Shown here: positions 43,281 through 53,079 of the stretch, piece by piece
Position numbering within the stretch: position 1 is the first letter of the stretch
How the letters are laid out: each line of letters opens with the position of its first letter
Origin: Halobacillus_B sp963739045
GTDB lineage: Bacteria > Bacillota > Bacilli > Bacillales > Halobacillaceae
Direction of reading: 5' to 3'
Assembly: GCA_963739045.1 (NCBI GenBank)
Contig: CAVTYY010000005.1
Coordinates: 986,405 to 1,050,404, forward strand
Length of the DNA stretch: 64,000 bases
Position numbers and translations under genes: made by a program
Notes under the pieces: model-generated
Seen by the model: the letters and a program-made list of their open reading frames with translations, nothing else
Database searches by the model: none
Told to the model about the DNA's origin: nothing

Positions 43281-44162
43281 ATGAAACACTTACTTTCCAT
43301 GAGAGAGCTAACAAACGTGCAGTTAGAAAAAATCTTTAGCACGGCCAAATCAATTGAAAACGGGAAGCTCACTGTCACTTATCCCGATCTATTCGCTGCA
43401 AATATTTTTCTTGAACCGAGTACAAGGACGAAAAACAGTTTTTACATGGCGGAGAAACGACTTGGTCTCGATGTAGTTGAGCTCGATGAGAAAGAATCCA
43501 GTTTAACTAAAGGGGAGAGTCTCTATGACACGTTAAGAACACTAGAAGCGCTTGGCGTGAGACTGGCCGTTGTCAGACAATCAGAAACCGGACTGCTTTC
43601 AAAAGTGGCAGAACAATTATCCATTTCCGTTATTAACGCGGGAGACGGCACCGGAGAACACCCTACGCAATCACTGCTCGATCTGTATACGATTAAAGAT
43701 GAGTTTGCAAGCTTTGAAGGGCTGAAGGTTGTGATCGCTGGTGATATTAAACACAGCAGAGTAGCAAGATCAAATGCTTACGCACTGGAAAGGCTGGGAG
43801 CAGATGTATATTTTGTAGCCAAACCAGAGTGGAGAGACGATACGATTTCTGAAGATTACATATCCATAGATGAAGCTGTGGACATGTGTGACGTGCTGAT
43901 GCTGTTGAGAATCCAGCATGAACGTCATGAAGGAGCATGCAAAACGACCCAGTATTTAGAAGACTATGGCTTAACTATAGAACGGGAAGCGAGGATGAAA
44001 AAGGATTCGATCATTCTCCACCCTGCCCCTGTCAATCGAGGGGTGGAAATTGAGGAGTCTCTCGTTGAATCCAGTAAATCGAGGATTTTCAGACAAATGA
44101 CGAACGGGGTCACGGTTAGAATGGCCCTGATCCGGCATCTACTTGAGGAGGGAACGGCATGA
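43281..44162 (+). CDS. pyrB: Aspartate carbamoyltransferase catalytic subunit
   Basis: 293 residues from ATG 43281 with AAAGGAGAGG upstream. The carbamoyl-phosphate motif FLEPSTRTKNSF is near residue 45-56, with the aspartate-binding LLRIQHERH and HPAPVNRGVEI blocks. No regulatory PyrI is present, as in Bacillus. It is slightly shorter than the 304-residue B. subtilis enzyme but complete. It makes carbamoyl-aspartate, the first committed step. Its stop overlaps pyrC (ATGA). Confidence 0.96.
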   Translation: MKHLLSMRELTNVQLEKIFSTAKSIENGKLTVTYPDLFAANIFLEPSTRTKNSFYMAEKRLGLDVVELDEKESSLTKGESLYDTLRTLEALGVRLAVVRQSETGLLSKVAEQLSISVINAGDGTGEHPTQSLLDLYTIKDEFASFEGLKVVIAGDIKHSRVARSNAYALERLGADVYFVAKPEWRDDTISEDYISIDEAVDMCDVLMLLRIQHERHEGACKTTQYLEDYGLTIEREARMKKDSIILHPAPVNRGVEIEESLVESSKSRIFRQMTNGVTVRMALIRHLLEEGTA

Positions 44163-45451
44163 CGATTAAATTAGTGAATGGAAAACGATTGACTGAAGGA
44201 AAGTTATTACCTTGTGAAGTTCTTATTGAGGAAGAGAAGATCAAAGCAATTAGAGAAAAGATAGAAGTTGAAGCAGATGAGGTCATGGATATGAAGGGTC
44301 ACTTAATCTCTGCTGGGTTTGTTGACGTTCACATTCACTTGAGAGAACCAGGCGGTGAAGCAAAGGAAACTATCGCAACCGGTACGCAAGCTGCCGCTAA
44401 AGGCGGGTTTACCACTGTATGTGCCATGCCGAATACAAGACCAGTTCCTGATAAAGCAGAAACGATGGCAGCTTTAATAGATAAAATTAAACAAGATGCT
44501 TATGTGAGAGTCTTACCCTATGCATCGATTACGACCCGGCAGCTTGGAAATGAGATGGTAGATATGGAGGCTTTGGCTGAAGAAGGGGCGTTTGCCTTTA
44601 CGGATGATGGGGTCGGCGTTCAAAGTGCCGGCCAAATGTATGAAGCAATGATAGCTGCTAAAAAGCAAGATAAAGCGATTGTTGCCCATTGCGAAGACAA
44701 TTCACTTGTGTATGGCGGAGTTGCCCACGAAGGATCAGTAAACGAAAAGCTGAATGTTCCTGGAATCCCTAATATTGCAGAATCCGTTCATATAGCCAGA
44801 GATGTGCTTCTTGCTGAAGCTTCCGGCTGCCACTATCACGTTTGTCACGTTTCTACTAAGGAGTCTGTTCGAGTTATTAGAGATGCAAAGCGCGCAGGCA
44901 TTCATGTGACTGCAGAAGTAACGCCTCACCATCTGCTGTTAAATGAAAACTCAATCCCCTCAGATAATGCTCTCTATAAAATGAATCCGCCACTGAGGTC
45001 CGTTGAGGATCAGCAAGCGCTAATAGACGGGCTTTTAGACGGAACTATTGACTGTATCGCGACTGATCATGCCCCACACACAGAAGAAGAAAAACAACAA
45101 GGGTTTCTAAAGTCTCCATTTGGAATTACTGGCCTGGAAACAGCATTCCCACTGTTATATTCTTATTTTGTTAAACGCGGAACAGCCACCACAGAGCAGC
45201 TCATTGATTGGTTAACCGTACGCCCAAGTGAAATTTTTCATTTACCTTATGGAAGACTGCAAGCAGGAGAACTAGCAGACCTCACCATTATAGATCTTGA
45301 AACCATGAAGAATATAGATCGTCATGCGTTGGTATCTAAAGGAAAAAACAGCCCGTTTCACGGTTGGGAAGTACAAGGGTTTCCAGTTATGACAATCGTT
45401 AATGGAAAAATAGTATGGGAGGAGAATAATGATGAAACAACTCGTTCTTGA
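44159..45451 (+). CDS. pyrC: Dihydroorotase
   Basis: 430 residues from ATG 44159, overlapping pyrB. Zinc-binding motifs of class I dihydroorotases: DVHIHLREPG (about residue 59-68), HCEDNSL, HVCHVSTKES and the catalytic CIATDHAPH. It closes carbamoyl-aspartate to dihydroorotate. Its 3' end overlaps pyrAA by 23 bases, a tight arrangement typical of this operon. Confidence 0.96.
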   Translation: MTIKLVNGKRLTEGKLLPCEVLIEEEKIKAIREKIEVEADEVMDMKGHLISAGFVDVHIHLREPGGEAKETIATGTQAAAKGGFTTVCAMPNTRPVPDKAETMAALIDKIKQDAYVRVLPYASITTRQLGNEMVDMEALAEEGAFAFTDDGVGVQSAGQMYEAMIAAKKQDKAIVAHCEDNSLVYGGVAHEGSVNEKLNVPGIPNIAESVHIARDVLLAEASGCHYHVCHVSTKESVRVIRDAKRAGIHVTAEVTPHHLLLNENSIPSDNALYKMNPPLRSVEDQQALIDGLLDGTIDCIATDHAPHTEEEKQQGFLKSPFGITGLETAFPLLYSYFVKRGTATTEQLIDWLTVRPSEIFHLPYGRLQAGELADLTIIDLETMKNIDRHALVSKGKNSPFHGWEVQGFPVMTIVNGKIVWEENNDETTRS

Positions 45452-46541
45452 GGATGGTACGACATTTGTAGGAAAAGGCTTCGGAAGCAACAGAGAAACG
45501 ATGGGGGAAATCGTATTCAATACGGGAATGACAGGCTATCAGGAAGTCATTTCAGATCCCTCCTACTGCGGTCAAATAGTGACATTTACTTACCCGCTGG
45601 TCGGAAATTATGGAATAAACCGCGATGATTTTGAGACCGTTGATCCGGCGATTCTGGGCGTTGTTGTAAAAGAGCATTGTGAACATCCTTCAAATTTCAG
45701 AAGCGAAGAAACGTTAGACGATTATTTAAAAGCTAAAAGAATTCCCGGGATAAGCGGAATTGATACACGCAAACTTACGAAAATTATTCGTAAACATGGA
45801 ACGATGAAGGCGATGCTTACTTCCGTTGACCGGCCAGTCGAACAAGTGCTGCAAGCTATGGAAGATACTCCTCTCGCTCGTGATCAGGTGAAACAAGTCT
45901 CCACAGTCAAGCCTTATGTCGTTCCAGGCAGGGGGTACAGGATTGTACTCATTGATTTTGGAATGAAGCATGGGATATTGCGTGAATTCACTAGAAGAAA
46001 TTGTCATGTTACGGTCGTTCCCTATCACACCTCTGCAGAAGAAATAGAGCGGCTTCGTCCCGATGGAGTGATGCTTTCTAATGGTCCGGGAGACCCTAAA
46101 GATTGTCCGGAAGCGATCCAAACGCTTGGCAAACTAATGGGAAGTGTTCCTATATTCGGGATTTGCCTCGGCCATCAGCTCATTGCCTTAGCCGCAGGAG
46201 CAAATACGAAAAAAATGAAATTCGGACACCGGGGCATCAATCAGCCAGTGAAAGATTTACAAACTGGCCGCACCTCTATTACCTCCCAAAATCATGGGTA
46301 TGCAGTAGATCCGGATTCTCTAACTCAAACAAAATTAACATTAACCCAGGTTTCCTTAAATGACCAGACAGTCGAAGGTCTGGAGCATAATCGCTTTAAT
46401 GTATTTTCCGTTCAATATCATCCAGAAAGCTCGCCAGGACCTGAAGACACCGCTTATCTATTTGATGATTTTCTCCAAAGAATTACAGACGAACAAGCGA
46501 AAAAGAAGGAGGGCTCCACATGCCTAAACGTACAGATATAA
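45429..46541 (+). CDS. pyrAA: Carbamoyl-phosphate synthase small subunit (pyrimidine-specific)
   Basis: 370 residues from the ATG pair at 45429/45432, overlapping pyrC. It has the N-terminal CarA domain (TGMTGYQEVISDPSY). The class I glutaminase domain has the nucleophilic cysteine in FGICLGHQLIALAAG and the His-Glu pair in VQYHPESSPGPED. It supplies ammonia to PyrAB through a tunnel. Location in the pyr operon marks the UMP-regulated isoenzyme; an arginine-specific one may exist elsewhere. Confidence 0.96.
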   Translation: MMKQLVLEDGTTFVGKGFGSNRETMGEIVFNTGMTGYQEVISDPSYCGQIVTFTYPLVGNYGINRDDFETVDPAILGVVVKEHCEHPSNFRSEETLDDYLKAKRIPGISGIDTRKLTKIIRKHGTMKAMLTSVDRPVEQVLQAMEDTPLARDQVKQVSTVKPYVVPGRGYRIVLIDFGMKHGILREFTRRNCHVTVVPYHTSAEEIERLRPDGVMLSNGPGDPKDCPEAIQTLGKLMGSVPIFGICLGHQLIALAAGANTKKMKFGHRGINQPVKDLQTGRTSITSQNHGYAVDPDSLTQTKLTLTQVSLNDQTVEGLEHNRFNVFSVQYHPESSPGPEDTAYLFDDFLQRITDEQAKKKEGSTCLNVQI

Positions 46542-49500
46542 AACGAATTCTAGTCATTGGTTCAGGACCTATTACTATCGGACAGGCTGCAGAGTTTGAC
46601 TATTCAGGTACTCAGGCCTGTCAATCTCTGAAAGAAGAAGGTTATGAAGTTATTCTGGCCAACTCTAACCCCGCAACCATTATGACAGATCATACTTTCG
46701 CAGATGAAGTATACATGGAGCCGCTTACGCTGGAATTTTTATCTAAAATTGTTCGAAAAGAAAAACCTGATGCGATTCTTCCTACGCTCGGCGGACAGAC
46801 CGCTTTAAATCTAGCTGTAGAGTTAAGCGAATCAGGAATATTAAAGGAATATGCCGTAGAACTACTAGGTAGTCCTTTAGATGCAATTGAACGAGCAGAA
46901 GACCGGGAGAAATTCCGCTCACTTATGCATGAGATGAAGCAGCCTGTCCCTGATAGTGAGATCGTAAGTACAGTGGAAGAGTCGTTGCAATTTGCTGACA
47001 AGATTGGGTATCCGGTCATTGTCAGACCTGCCTACACGATGGGTGGAGCCGGCGGAGGCATGTGTTATAGCGAAACAGAACTAAGAGAAACGGCACGTAA
47101 TGGTCTTTCCATGTCTCCTGTTCACCAGTGTCTGATTGAAAAAAACATTGCTGGTTTTAAAGAAATTGAATATGAGGTCATGCGGGATGGCAATGACCAT
47201 GCGATCGTTGTATGTAATATGGAAAACTTTGATCCAGTAGGCGTTCATACTGGGGACTCCATTGTAGTCGCTCCTTCCCAAACGCTGAGTGACCGCGAAT
47301 ATCAAATGTTGAGAAATGCTTCTCTGGATATTATAAGAGCTTTGGAAATTGAAGGAGGGTGCAATGTGCAGCTTGCCATTGATCCTGACAGTTTCCAGTA
47401 TTATATTATCGAAGTCAATCCGCGGGTAAGTCGATCATCAGCTCTTGCCTCCAAAGCTACGGGCTATCCAATTGCAAAACTTGCAGCAAAAATTGCTGTC
47501 GGCATGACCTTGGATGAAATTAAAAACCCCATTACAGGAACTACGTATGCTTGCTTTGAACCAGCTCTCGACTATGTGGTTACCAAGATTCCTCGCTGGC
47601 CGTTTGATAAGTTTGCCAAAGGAAACCGCAAGCTTGGCACACAAATGAAAGCAACGGGAGAAATTATGGCGATTGGCAGAACGATGGAAGAATCGCTGCT
47701 AAAGGGTGTCCGATCTTTAGAAGGGGAAACGGAAGAGCTCTATTTGGATTCCATCACAGATACATCAGCTGAAGATTTATTGGAAAGAATGCAAACAGCA
47801 GATGACGAGCGGATCTTTGTGCTTGCCGAAGCTTTTCGGAAAAATGTATCCGTTGAAGACATTCATCAAAAAACGGGGATTGATCCATTCTTTTTAAACA
47901 AGCTGGCAAGAGTCATTAAGCTCGAAGCTGAACTGAAGGAACAAGGGCTGCAATATGACATGGTGAAACAAGTGAAGGAAGCCGGATTCTCTGACTTGCA
48001 AATGGCTCGCATACTAAAAATGGACAGCGATGAAATTACTCAGTACCGGCGGGAGCAGAACATTCGTCCTGTTTATAAAATGGTCGATACGTGTGCGGGA
48101 GAATTTGTCTCAGAAACGCCTTATTTCTACAGCAGTTATGAAGAGGAGAACGAATCGATCGTCACAGCAAATAAGAAAGTGCTCGTCATAGGCTCCGGCC
48201 CGATCCGTATTGGCCAAGGGGTAGAATTTGATTATGCCACGGTCCATTCTGTGCTTGCTCTAAAAGAAATGGGCTATGAAGCCATCATTATGAATAACAA
48301 TCCTGAAACCGTATCGACGGACTTTAGTGTATCGGATAAGCTTTATTTTGAACCCTTAACGCTTGAAGATGTGATGCACGTGATAGATTTAGAGAAACCT
48401 GAAGGGGTCATCGTTCAATTTGGCGGCCAAACTGCCATTAATCTAGTTGAAGGTTTAAATCGATTCGGAGTGAACATTCTAGGCACCACTATGGAAGCCA
48501 TCAACCAAACGGAAGACCGGGATTTATTTGAACAGCTGCTGAACAAGCTGGAAATAGCTAAACCTGGCGGGGAAAGTGTAACTAGTGAACAAGAAGCAGT
48601 AGCTGCAGCTACAAACATTGGTTATCCGGTGGTAGTCAGACCGTCGTATGTCCTGGGCGGCAGGGCGATGGAAATTGTTTATTCGGAGGATGAGCTGCTT
48701 CAATATATGCAAGAAAATGTGAAGGTTCACAATGGTCATCCTATTTTAATAGATAAATACATTACTGGAATGGAGATTGAAGTAGATGCCATTACAGATG
48801 GGACTGACGTGGTAATCCCGGGCATTATGGAACACATCGAACGGGCCGGGGTGCACTCAGGAGACTCTATGGCTGTATATCCTACTCAAAGACTTACAAG
48901 GAAACTGGAGCAAGAGTGTATTGAAGCTACGACTAAAATCGCCTCAGAGCTGAATATGAAGGGATTAATTAATATTCAGTTTGTTGTCAAGGATGATACA
49001 GCTTACGTACTTGAAGTAAATCCGCGTGCAAGCAGGACAGTTCCATTCTTAAGTAAAATTACGGGTGTAACTATGGCGAAAATCGCAACGAAAGTTATTC
49101 TTGGAGAAACGCTTGCCGATCTTGGCTATACTTCCGGCGTTGCCGTAAAACCAGACGGAGTATATGTCAAAGTTCCTGTGTTTTCATTTGAGAAACTGAG
49201 AAGCGTAGATATCACCCTGGGACCTGAAATGAAATCGACGGGCGAAGTCATCGGATATGACCAAACCCTTGAGAAAGCTTTATATAAAGGGATGACCGCA
49301 GCGGGTCTGAAAATTCCGACTCAAGGTTCTGTTCTCCTGACCGTAGCTGATAAGGATAAAACAGAAATGCTGGATATTGCTCGAACCTTCTATCAATTAG
49401 GTTTTCAGTTATTCGCAACAGAAGGAAGCGCCCATACGATTGAAGAAGCAGGTCTTCCGGTTGAGGCGGTAGGTAAAGTGGGGTCCGAACAGAGAGATGT

Positions 49501-49720
49501 TATTGACCTGATTCAAAACGGGTCGGTGCAATTCGTAGTGAATACACTAAATAAAGGAAAAAGGGCCCGTACCGATGGATTTAGAATTCGCCGTGAAGCG
49601 GTAGAACATGGCATTGCTTGTCTGACCAGCCTTGATACCGCTAAAACCATTGTGGATGTGATCGATGCCATGACTTTCACAGCCAGAACCATACAAGCAA
49701 AAGAGGCGTTGTTTCAATGA
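46520..49720 (+). CDS. pyrAB: Carbamoyl-phosphate synthase large subunit (pyrimidine-specific)
   Basis: 1066 residues from ATG 46520, overlapping pyrAA by 22 bases. It is the expected internal duplication: two ATP-grasp halves, each starting with a phosphate loop (VIGSGPITIGQAAEFDY near 12-28 and VIGSGPIRIGQGVEFDY near 556-572) and each with an EVNPRVSRSSAL or EVNPRASRTVPF block. The C-terminal allosteric MGS-like domain starts near residue 935. It makes carbamoyl phosphate from bicarbonate, ammonia and two ATP. Its stop overlaps pyrK. Confidence 0.97.
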   Translation: MPKRTDIKRILVIGSGPITIGQAAEFDYSGTQACQSLKEEGYEVILANSNPATIMTDHTFADEVYMEPLTLEFLSKIVRKEKPDAILPTLGGQTALNLAVELSESGILKEYAVELLGSPLDAIERAEDREKFRSLMHEMKQPVPDSEIVSTVEESLQFADKIGYPVIVRPAYTMGGAGGGMCYSETELRETARNGLSMSPVHQCLIEKNIAGFKEIEYEVMRDGNDHAIVVCNMENFDPVGVHTGDSIVVAPSQTLSDREYQMLRNASLDIIRALEIEGGCNVQLAIDPDSFQYYIIEVNPRVSRSSALASKATGYPIAKLAAKIAVGMTLDEIKNPITGTTYACFEPALDYVVTKIPRWPFDKFAKGNRKLGTQMKATGEIMAIGRTMEESLLKGVRSLEGETEELYLDSITDTSAEDLLERMQTADDERIFVLAEAFRKNVSVEDIHQKTGIDPFFLNKLARVIKLEAELKEQGLQYDMVKQVKEAGFSDLQMARILKMDSDEITQYRREQNIRPVYKMVDTCAGEFVSETPYFYSSYEEENESIVTANKKVLVIGSGPIRIGQGVEFDYATVHSVLALKEMGYEAIIMNNNPETVSTDFSVSDKLYFEPLTLEDVMHVIDLEKPEGVIVQFGGQTAINLVEGLNRFGVNILGTTMEAINQTEDRDLFEQLLNKLEIAKPGGESVTSEQEAVAAATNIGYPVVVRPSYVLGGRAMEIVYSEDELLQYMQENVKVHNGHPILIDKYITGMEIEVDAITDGTDVVIPGIMEHIERAGVHSGDSMAVYPTQRLTRKLEQECIEATTKIASELNMKGLINIQFVVKDDTAYVLEVNPRASRTVPFLSKITGVTMAKIATKVILGETLADLGYTSGVAVKPDGVYVKVPVFSFEKLRSVDITLGPEMKSTGEVIGYDQTLEKALYKGMTAAGLKIPTQGSVLLTVADKDKTEMLDIARTFYQLGFQLFATEGSAHTIEEAGLPVEAVGKVGSEQRDVIDLIQNGSVQFVVNTLNKGKRARTDGFRIRREAVEHGIACLTSLDTAKTIVDVIDAMTFTARTIQAKEALFQ

Positions 49721-50481
49721 TGAATAGAGAATGGATGGAGATCCTCGAGCACAAGAAAATAGCCAGAGACACGTTTTTACTAGTATTATCTGGAGAAATA
49801 GCGAATCACGTGCGAGAACCAGGACAATTTGTTCACATTCAGGTCAGTCAGGATTATTTCTTAAGACGTCCCGTTTCGATTGCGGACGTGGATAAAGACA
49901 AGGGATCCATTACCCTGCTTTATAAAGTCATGGGAAAAGGAACCGATGCTTTAAGCAAAAAGAACCCTGGTGAAAAAATCGATGTCCTCGGCCCCGGCGG
50001 CCGAGGGTATCCGCTCGATCAGCTGACGACAAAACGTGCTTTAATCGTGGGCGGAGGGATCGGGGTCCCACCTCTCTATTACCTAGCGAAAGAACTTTAT
50101 AAAAGGGACGTAGCAATTACGAGTGTAATCGGATTCCAAAGCGCTGATGACGTGTTTTTTCTAGACCAATTTCAAGAATTAGGGAATGTTTATGTCACGA
50201 CGAATGATGGCAGTCTGGGAACGAAAGGGTTTGTAACGGATGTAACTGCTCATCTTAAAGAAGAAGTCGACATGTTCTTCTCCTGTGGGCCGACGGTTAT
50301 GCTTCAGTCTGTCAAGGAGCAATTAGCTGATCTGCCTGGATACATTTCCATCGAAGAACGCATGGGCTGCGGAATCGGCGCCTGCTTCGCCTGTGTCGTC
50401 CCATCCAACGATGACAAGGGGTACCGGAAGATTTGCTGTGACGGCCCTGTATTTAAGCCGGACGAGGTGATTTTGACATGA
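49717..50481 (+). CDS. pyrK: Dihydroorotate dehydrogenase B electron-transfer subunit
   Basis: 254 residues from the ATG pair at 49717/49720, overlapping pyrAB. It has a ferredoxin-reductase-like FAD domain (RRPVSIADVD), an NAD domain (LIVGGGIGVPPLYYLAKEL), and a C-terminal [2Fe-2S] site made by CGIGACFACVV and a distal cysteine in KICCDGPVF. It passes electrons from dihydroorotate oxidation to NAD+ with PyrD. It overlaps pyrD by ATGA. Confidence 0.96.
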   Translation: MMNREWMEILEHKKIARDTFLLVLSGEIANHVREPGQFVHIQVSQDYFLRRPVSIADVDKDKGSITLLYKVMGKGTDALSKKNPGEKIDVLGPGGRGYPLDQLTTKRALIVGGGIGVPPLYYLAKELYKRDVAITSVIGFQSADDVFFLDQFQELGNVYVTTNDGSLGTKGFVTDVTAHLKEEVDMFFSCGPTVMLQSVKEQLADLPGYISIEERMGCGIGACFACVVPSNDDKGYRKICCDGPVFKPDEVILT

Positions 50482-51383
50482 ATTTATCAGTAAATCTTCC
50501 TGGACTTTCCCTGGAAAATCCAGTTATGCCTGCATCAGGGTGCTTTGGGTTTGGACGGGAGTATTCGCAGTTTTACGACTTATCTATTCTTGGTGCAATC
50601 ATTATTAAAGCAGCTACCGGAGAGCAGAGATATGGAAATAAAACTCCCAGGGTCGCTGAGACTTCAAGTGGAATGCTTAATGCGATCGGCTTGCAAAATC
50701 CTGGAGTAGATTCGATTATGGCCAGTGAATTACCGTTTCTTGAAAACTATCAAACGCCGATCATCGCCAATGTTGCTGGTAGTACAGTAGAAGAATACGT
50801 GACAGTAGCAAGAAAAATATCCAAGTCCTCGGTAAGTGCGCTGGAGCTTAATATATCCTGCCCAAATGTGAAGGAAGGCGGCGTTCAATTTGGAACCGAT
50901 CCGGAACTGGCAAGAAAGGTAACTCAACAGGTGAAAGAGGTAAGCAGTGTTCCCGTTTATGTGAAGCTGTCTCCTAATGTAACGAACATCGTATCTATGG
51001 CTCAAGCCGTACAAGAAGGTGGAGCGGATGGATTAACGATGATCAATACTTTAACAGGAATGAGAATAGATCCGAAGACCCGTAAGCCGATTATCGCAAA
51101 CCAAACAGGGGGTCTGTCAGGGCCGGCTATCAAACCGGTCGCCATAAGGATGATTCATCAAGTCTATCAATCGGTGGACCTGCCCATTATTGGAATGGGC
51201 GGCATTGAAACAACCGATGACATTATAGAATATTTACTTGCTGGAGCAAGTGCGGTTGCTGTAGGAAGTGCAAATTTTAAAAACCCATTTGTATGCAAAG
51301 AACTTATTGAAGAGCTGCCTCTTACGTTGGAAAAGTACGGGTACTCATCGGTCACTGAAGTCATTGGAGGTGCTCATCATTAA
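50478..51383 (+). CDS. pyrD: Dihydroorotate dehydrogenase B catalytic subunit
   Basis: 301 residues from ATG 50478, overlapping pyrK. FMN-barrel class 1B enzyme: MPASGCFGFG at the start, NAIGLQNPGVD, ELNISCPNVKEGG and the glycine-rich GMGGIETTDDIIEYLLAGASAVAVG. The active-site base of this class is a cysteine in the loop TSSG...; the exact residue is not certain from sequence alone. It oxidises dihydroorotate to orotate. The TAA stop overlaps the ATT that appears to start pyrF. Confidence 0.95.
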   Translation: MNLSVNLPGLSLENPVMPASGCFGFGREYSQFYDLSILGAIIIKAATGEQRYGNKTPRVAETSSGMLNAIGLQNPGVDSIMASELPFLENYQTPIIANVAGSTVEEYVTVARKISKSSVSALELNISCPNVKEGGVQFGTDPELARKVTQQVKEVSSVPVYVKLSPNVTNIVSMAQAVQEGGADGLTMINTLTGMRIDPKTRKPIIANQTGGLSGPAIKPVAIRMIHQVYQSVDLPIIGMGGIETTDDIIEYLLAGASAVAVGSANFKNPFVCKELIEELPLTLEKYGYSSVTEVIGGAHH

Positions 51384-52101
51384 AACCATTGATCCATTGT
51401 ATATCGCTCTTGATTTTGAGAGTGCGGATGCAGCATTAACTTTTCTTCAGCAAAACCAATTGCAAGGGGTGCCTGTTAAAGTAGGAATGGAGTTATTTTA
51501 TAAAGAAGGCCCTTCTATTATTAAGCAGCTGAACGATAGGGGAAACCCGATTTTTTTAGATTTAAAATTACACGATATTCCAATGACTGTAAAACGGGCA
51601 ATGGCATCTCTGGCCTCATTGAAAGTGGATGTGGTGAATGTTCACGCTCAAGGGGGAAGTGAGATGATTGCTGCAGCAAAAGAGGGATTAGCAGCTTTAG
51701 AAAAACCACCGCTGCTGCTCGCGGTCACTCAATTGACTTCGACCAATCAGTCTATGCTAGAGGAAGAATTAAAAGTCCAGGCACCGTTACAGGAAATTGT
51801 TCAACATTATGCCTTGCTTGCTAAGAACGCAGGTGCGGATGGGGTGGTTTGTTCAGTGAAAGAAGTCTCCTCCGTTCGTGAAATGTGCGGTAAGCAGTTT
51901 GTGACCTTAACTCCCGGAATCCGACGGCAATGGGATGAACATCATGACCAAAAAAGGGTCGCAACTCCTTTCGAAGCAGGTAAGAAGGGAAGTCACTCTA
52001 TCGTTGTAGGAAGAAGTATTACCCAAGCGGAAAACCCGCTCCGCTCATTTCAAATGATAAAGGAGGAATTAAAACATGGACAGCAATCCATTCATAAATG
52101 A
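51379..52101 (+). CDS. pyrF: Orotidine 5'-phosphate decarboxylase
   Basis: About 240 residues, close to the 239 of B. subtilis. Homology begins at KTIDPLYIALDFES. GGAGG at 51366-51370 lies eight bases before ATT 51379, which overlaps the pyrD stop as ATTAA. GTG 51370 and TTG 51364 are in frame but lie inside or before that ribosome site. Catalytic block FLDLKLHDIP (K-x-x-D) and TPGIRRQ and VVGRSIT are intact. It decarboxylates OMP to UMP. The 3' end overlaps pyrE by 26 bases. Confidence 0.94.
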   Translation: MKTIDPLYIALDFESADAALTFLQQNQLQGVPVKVGMELFYKEGPSIIKQLNDRGNPIFLDLKLHDIPMTVKRAMASLASLKVDVVNVHAQGGSEMIAAAKEGLAALEKPPLLLAVTQLTSTNQSMLEEELKVQAPLQEIVQHYALLAKNAGADGVVCSVKEVSSVREMCGKQFVTLTPGIRRQWDEHHDQKRVATPFEAGKKGSHSIVVGRSITQAENPLRSFQMIKEELKHGQQSIHK

Positions 52102-52705
52102 TTTACTTCAGATCGGTTCGGTGCAAATAAAAACGGAAGATTTTTTTACATGGACTTCAGGGTTAAAGTCCCCTATCTATTGTGATAATCGTTTGACGAT
52201 GTCCTATCCTTCTATTCGGAAAAGAATCGCAGAAGGATTTGTCACTATCATCCGTAATAAAGTAGAGAAAATAGATGTAATTGCGGGTTGTGCTACTGCT
52301 GGAATTCCGCATGCGGCCTGGGTAGCGGATTTATTAGAATTACCGATGGTGTACGTCCGCTCTTCACCGAAAAAGCACGGCAAAGGAAACAGAATTGAGG
52401 GGGTAGTAGAAAAGGGTTCGAGAGCTATAGTCATAGAAGACTTAATTTCTACAGGGAAATCATCTATTGAAGCAGCCGAAGCCTTACAGAATGAAGGGGT
52501 AGAAATTGTAGACGTGCTTTCTATTTTTACGTATAATTTGACTCTTGCTGAAGAAGCTTTTAAGAATAGTAATCTTACGTATCAGTCTTTGGCAGCCTAT
52601 GATGAGCTGTTAACTTTAATGAAAGATAATGAAGAACTCTCGGAAACTCAAATTGAGAAACTTGAAAAGTGGAAAGCAGATCCGCAAATATTTACAGAAT
52701 CTTAA
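52076..52705 (+). CDS. pyrE: Orotate phosphoribosyltransferase
   Basis: 209 residues from ATG 52076, with AAAGGAGG about eight bases upstream inside pyrF. The PRPP-binding loop AIVIEDLISTGKSSIEAAEAL is near residue 117, and the orotate loop SPKKHGKGNRIEG precedes it. It forms OMP from orotate and PRPP and is the last gene of the pyr operon. No terminator is obvious after it. Confidence 0.96.
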   Translation: MDSNPFINDLLQIGSVQIKTEDFFTWTSGLKSPIYCDNRLTMSYPSIRKRIAEGFVTIIRNKVEKIDVIAGCATAGIPHAAWVADLLELPMVYVRSSPKKHGKGNRIEGVVEKGSRAIVIEDLISTGKSSIEAAEALQNEGVEIVDVLSIFTYNLTLAEEAFKNSNLTYQSLAAYDELLTLMKDNEELSETQIEKLEKWKADPQIFTES

Positions 52706-52762
52706 ATATCGATGAGTTGTTATTTGGGTTAAGGGCTAGTAGCATGTAGTCATCAGAAAGAT

Positions 52763-53041
52763 TTGGTGATGGCGATGAATGCAAAAAAACATACTTTTTT
52801 TATTATATTGAATGCTGCTTTAGGTGTAATGACTTGTATGGTTTATTTGTACACCTGGGTGGCGTACGCTTTTATGGATCCTATGTTTTCTTTAGAGCCG
52901 TTGTTAAGTTTAATGGGGAGCCTGCTTGTGTTTGTAAGTTTAAATTTGCTGCTGCTCAGAAGGGAAAGGAAAAGGTACTGGGCGCAGGCTGTTTTCTCTT
53001 ATGCGGGGGCGGGTATTCTTTTTACATATTTTTTATACTAA
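52763..53041 (+). CDS. Hypothetical small membrane protein
   Basis: 92 residues if started at GTG 52763, or 89-91 from ATGs at 52766 and 52772; the ribosome site is weak (AGAAAG or GGTGATGG). Three hydrophobic segments are seen (about 12-34, 42-62 and 74-92), separated by a basic loop LLRRERKRYW. I do not recognise the family. The frame, composition and position 58 bases after pyrE make it plausible but unproven. The repeat element begins 39 bases downstream. Confidence 0.5.
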   Translation: MVMAMNAKKHTFFIILNAALGVMTCMVYLYTWVAYAFMDPMFSLEPLLSLMGSLLVFVSLNLLLLRRERKRYWAQAVFSYAGAGILFTYFLY

Positions 53042-53079
53042 TATTTTAACTAAAAGCTCTAGGTTCCCTATCCCTCTAT

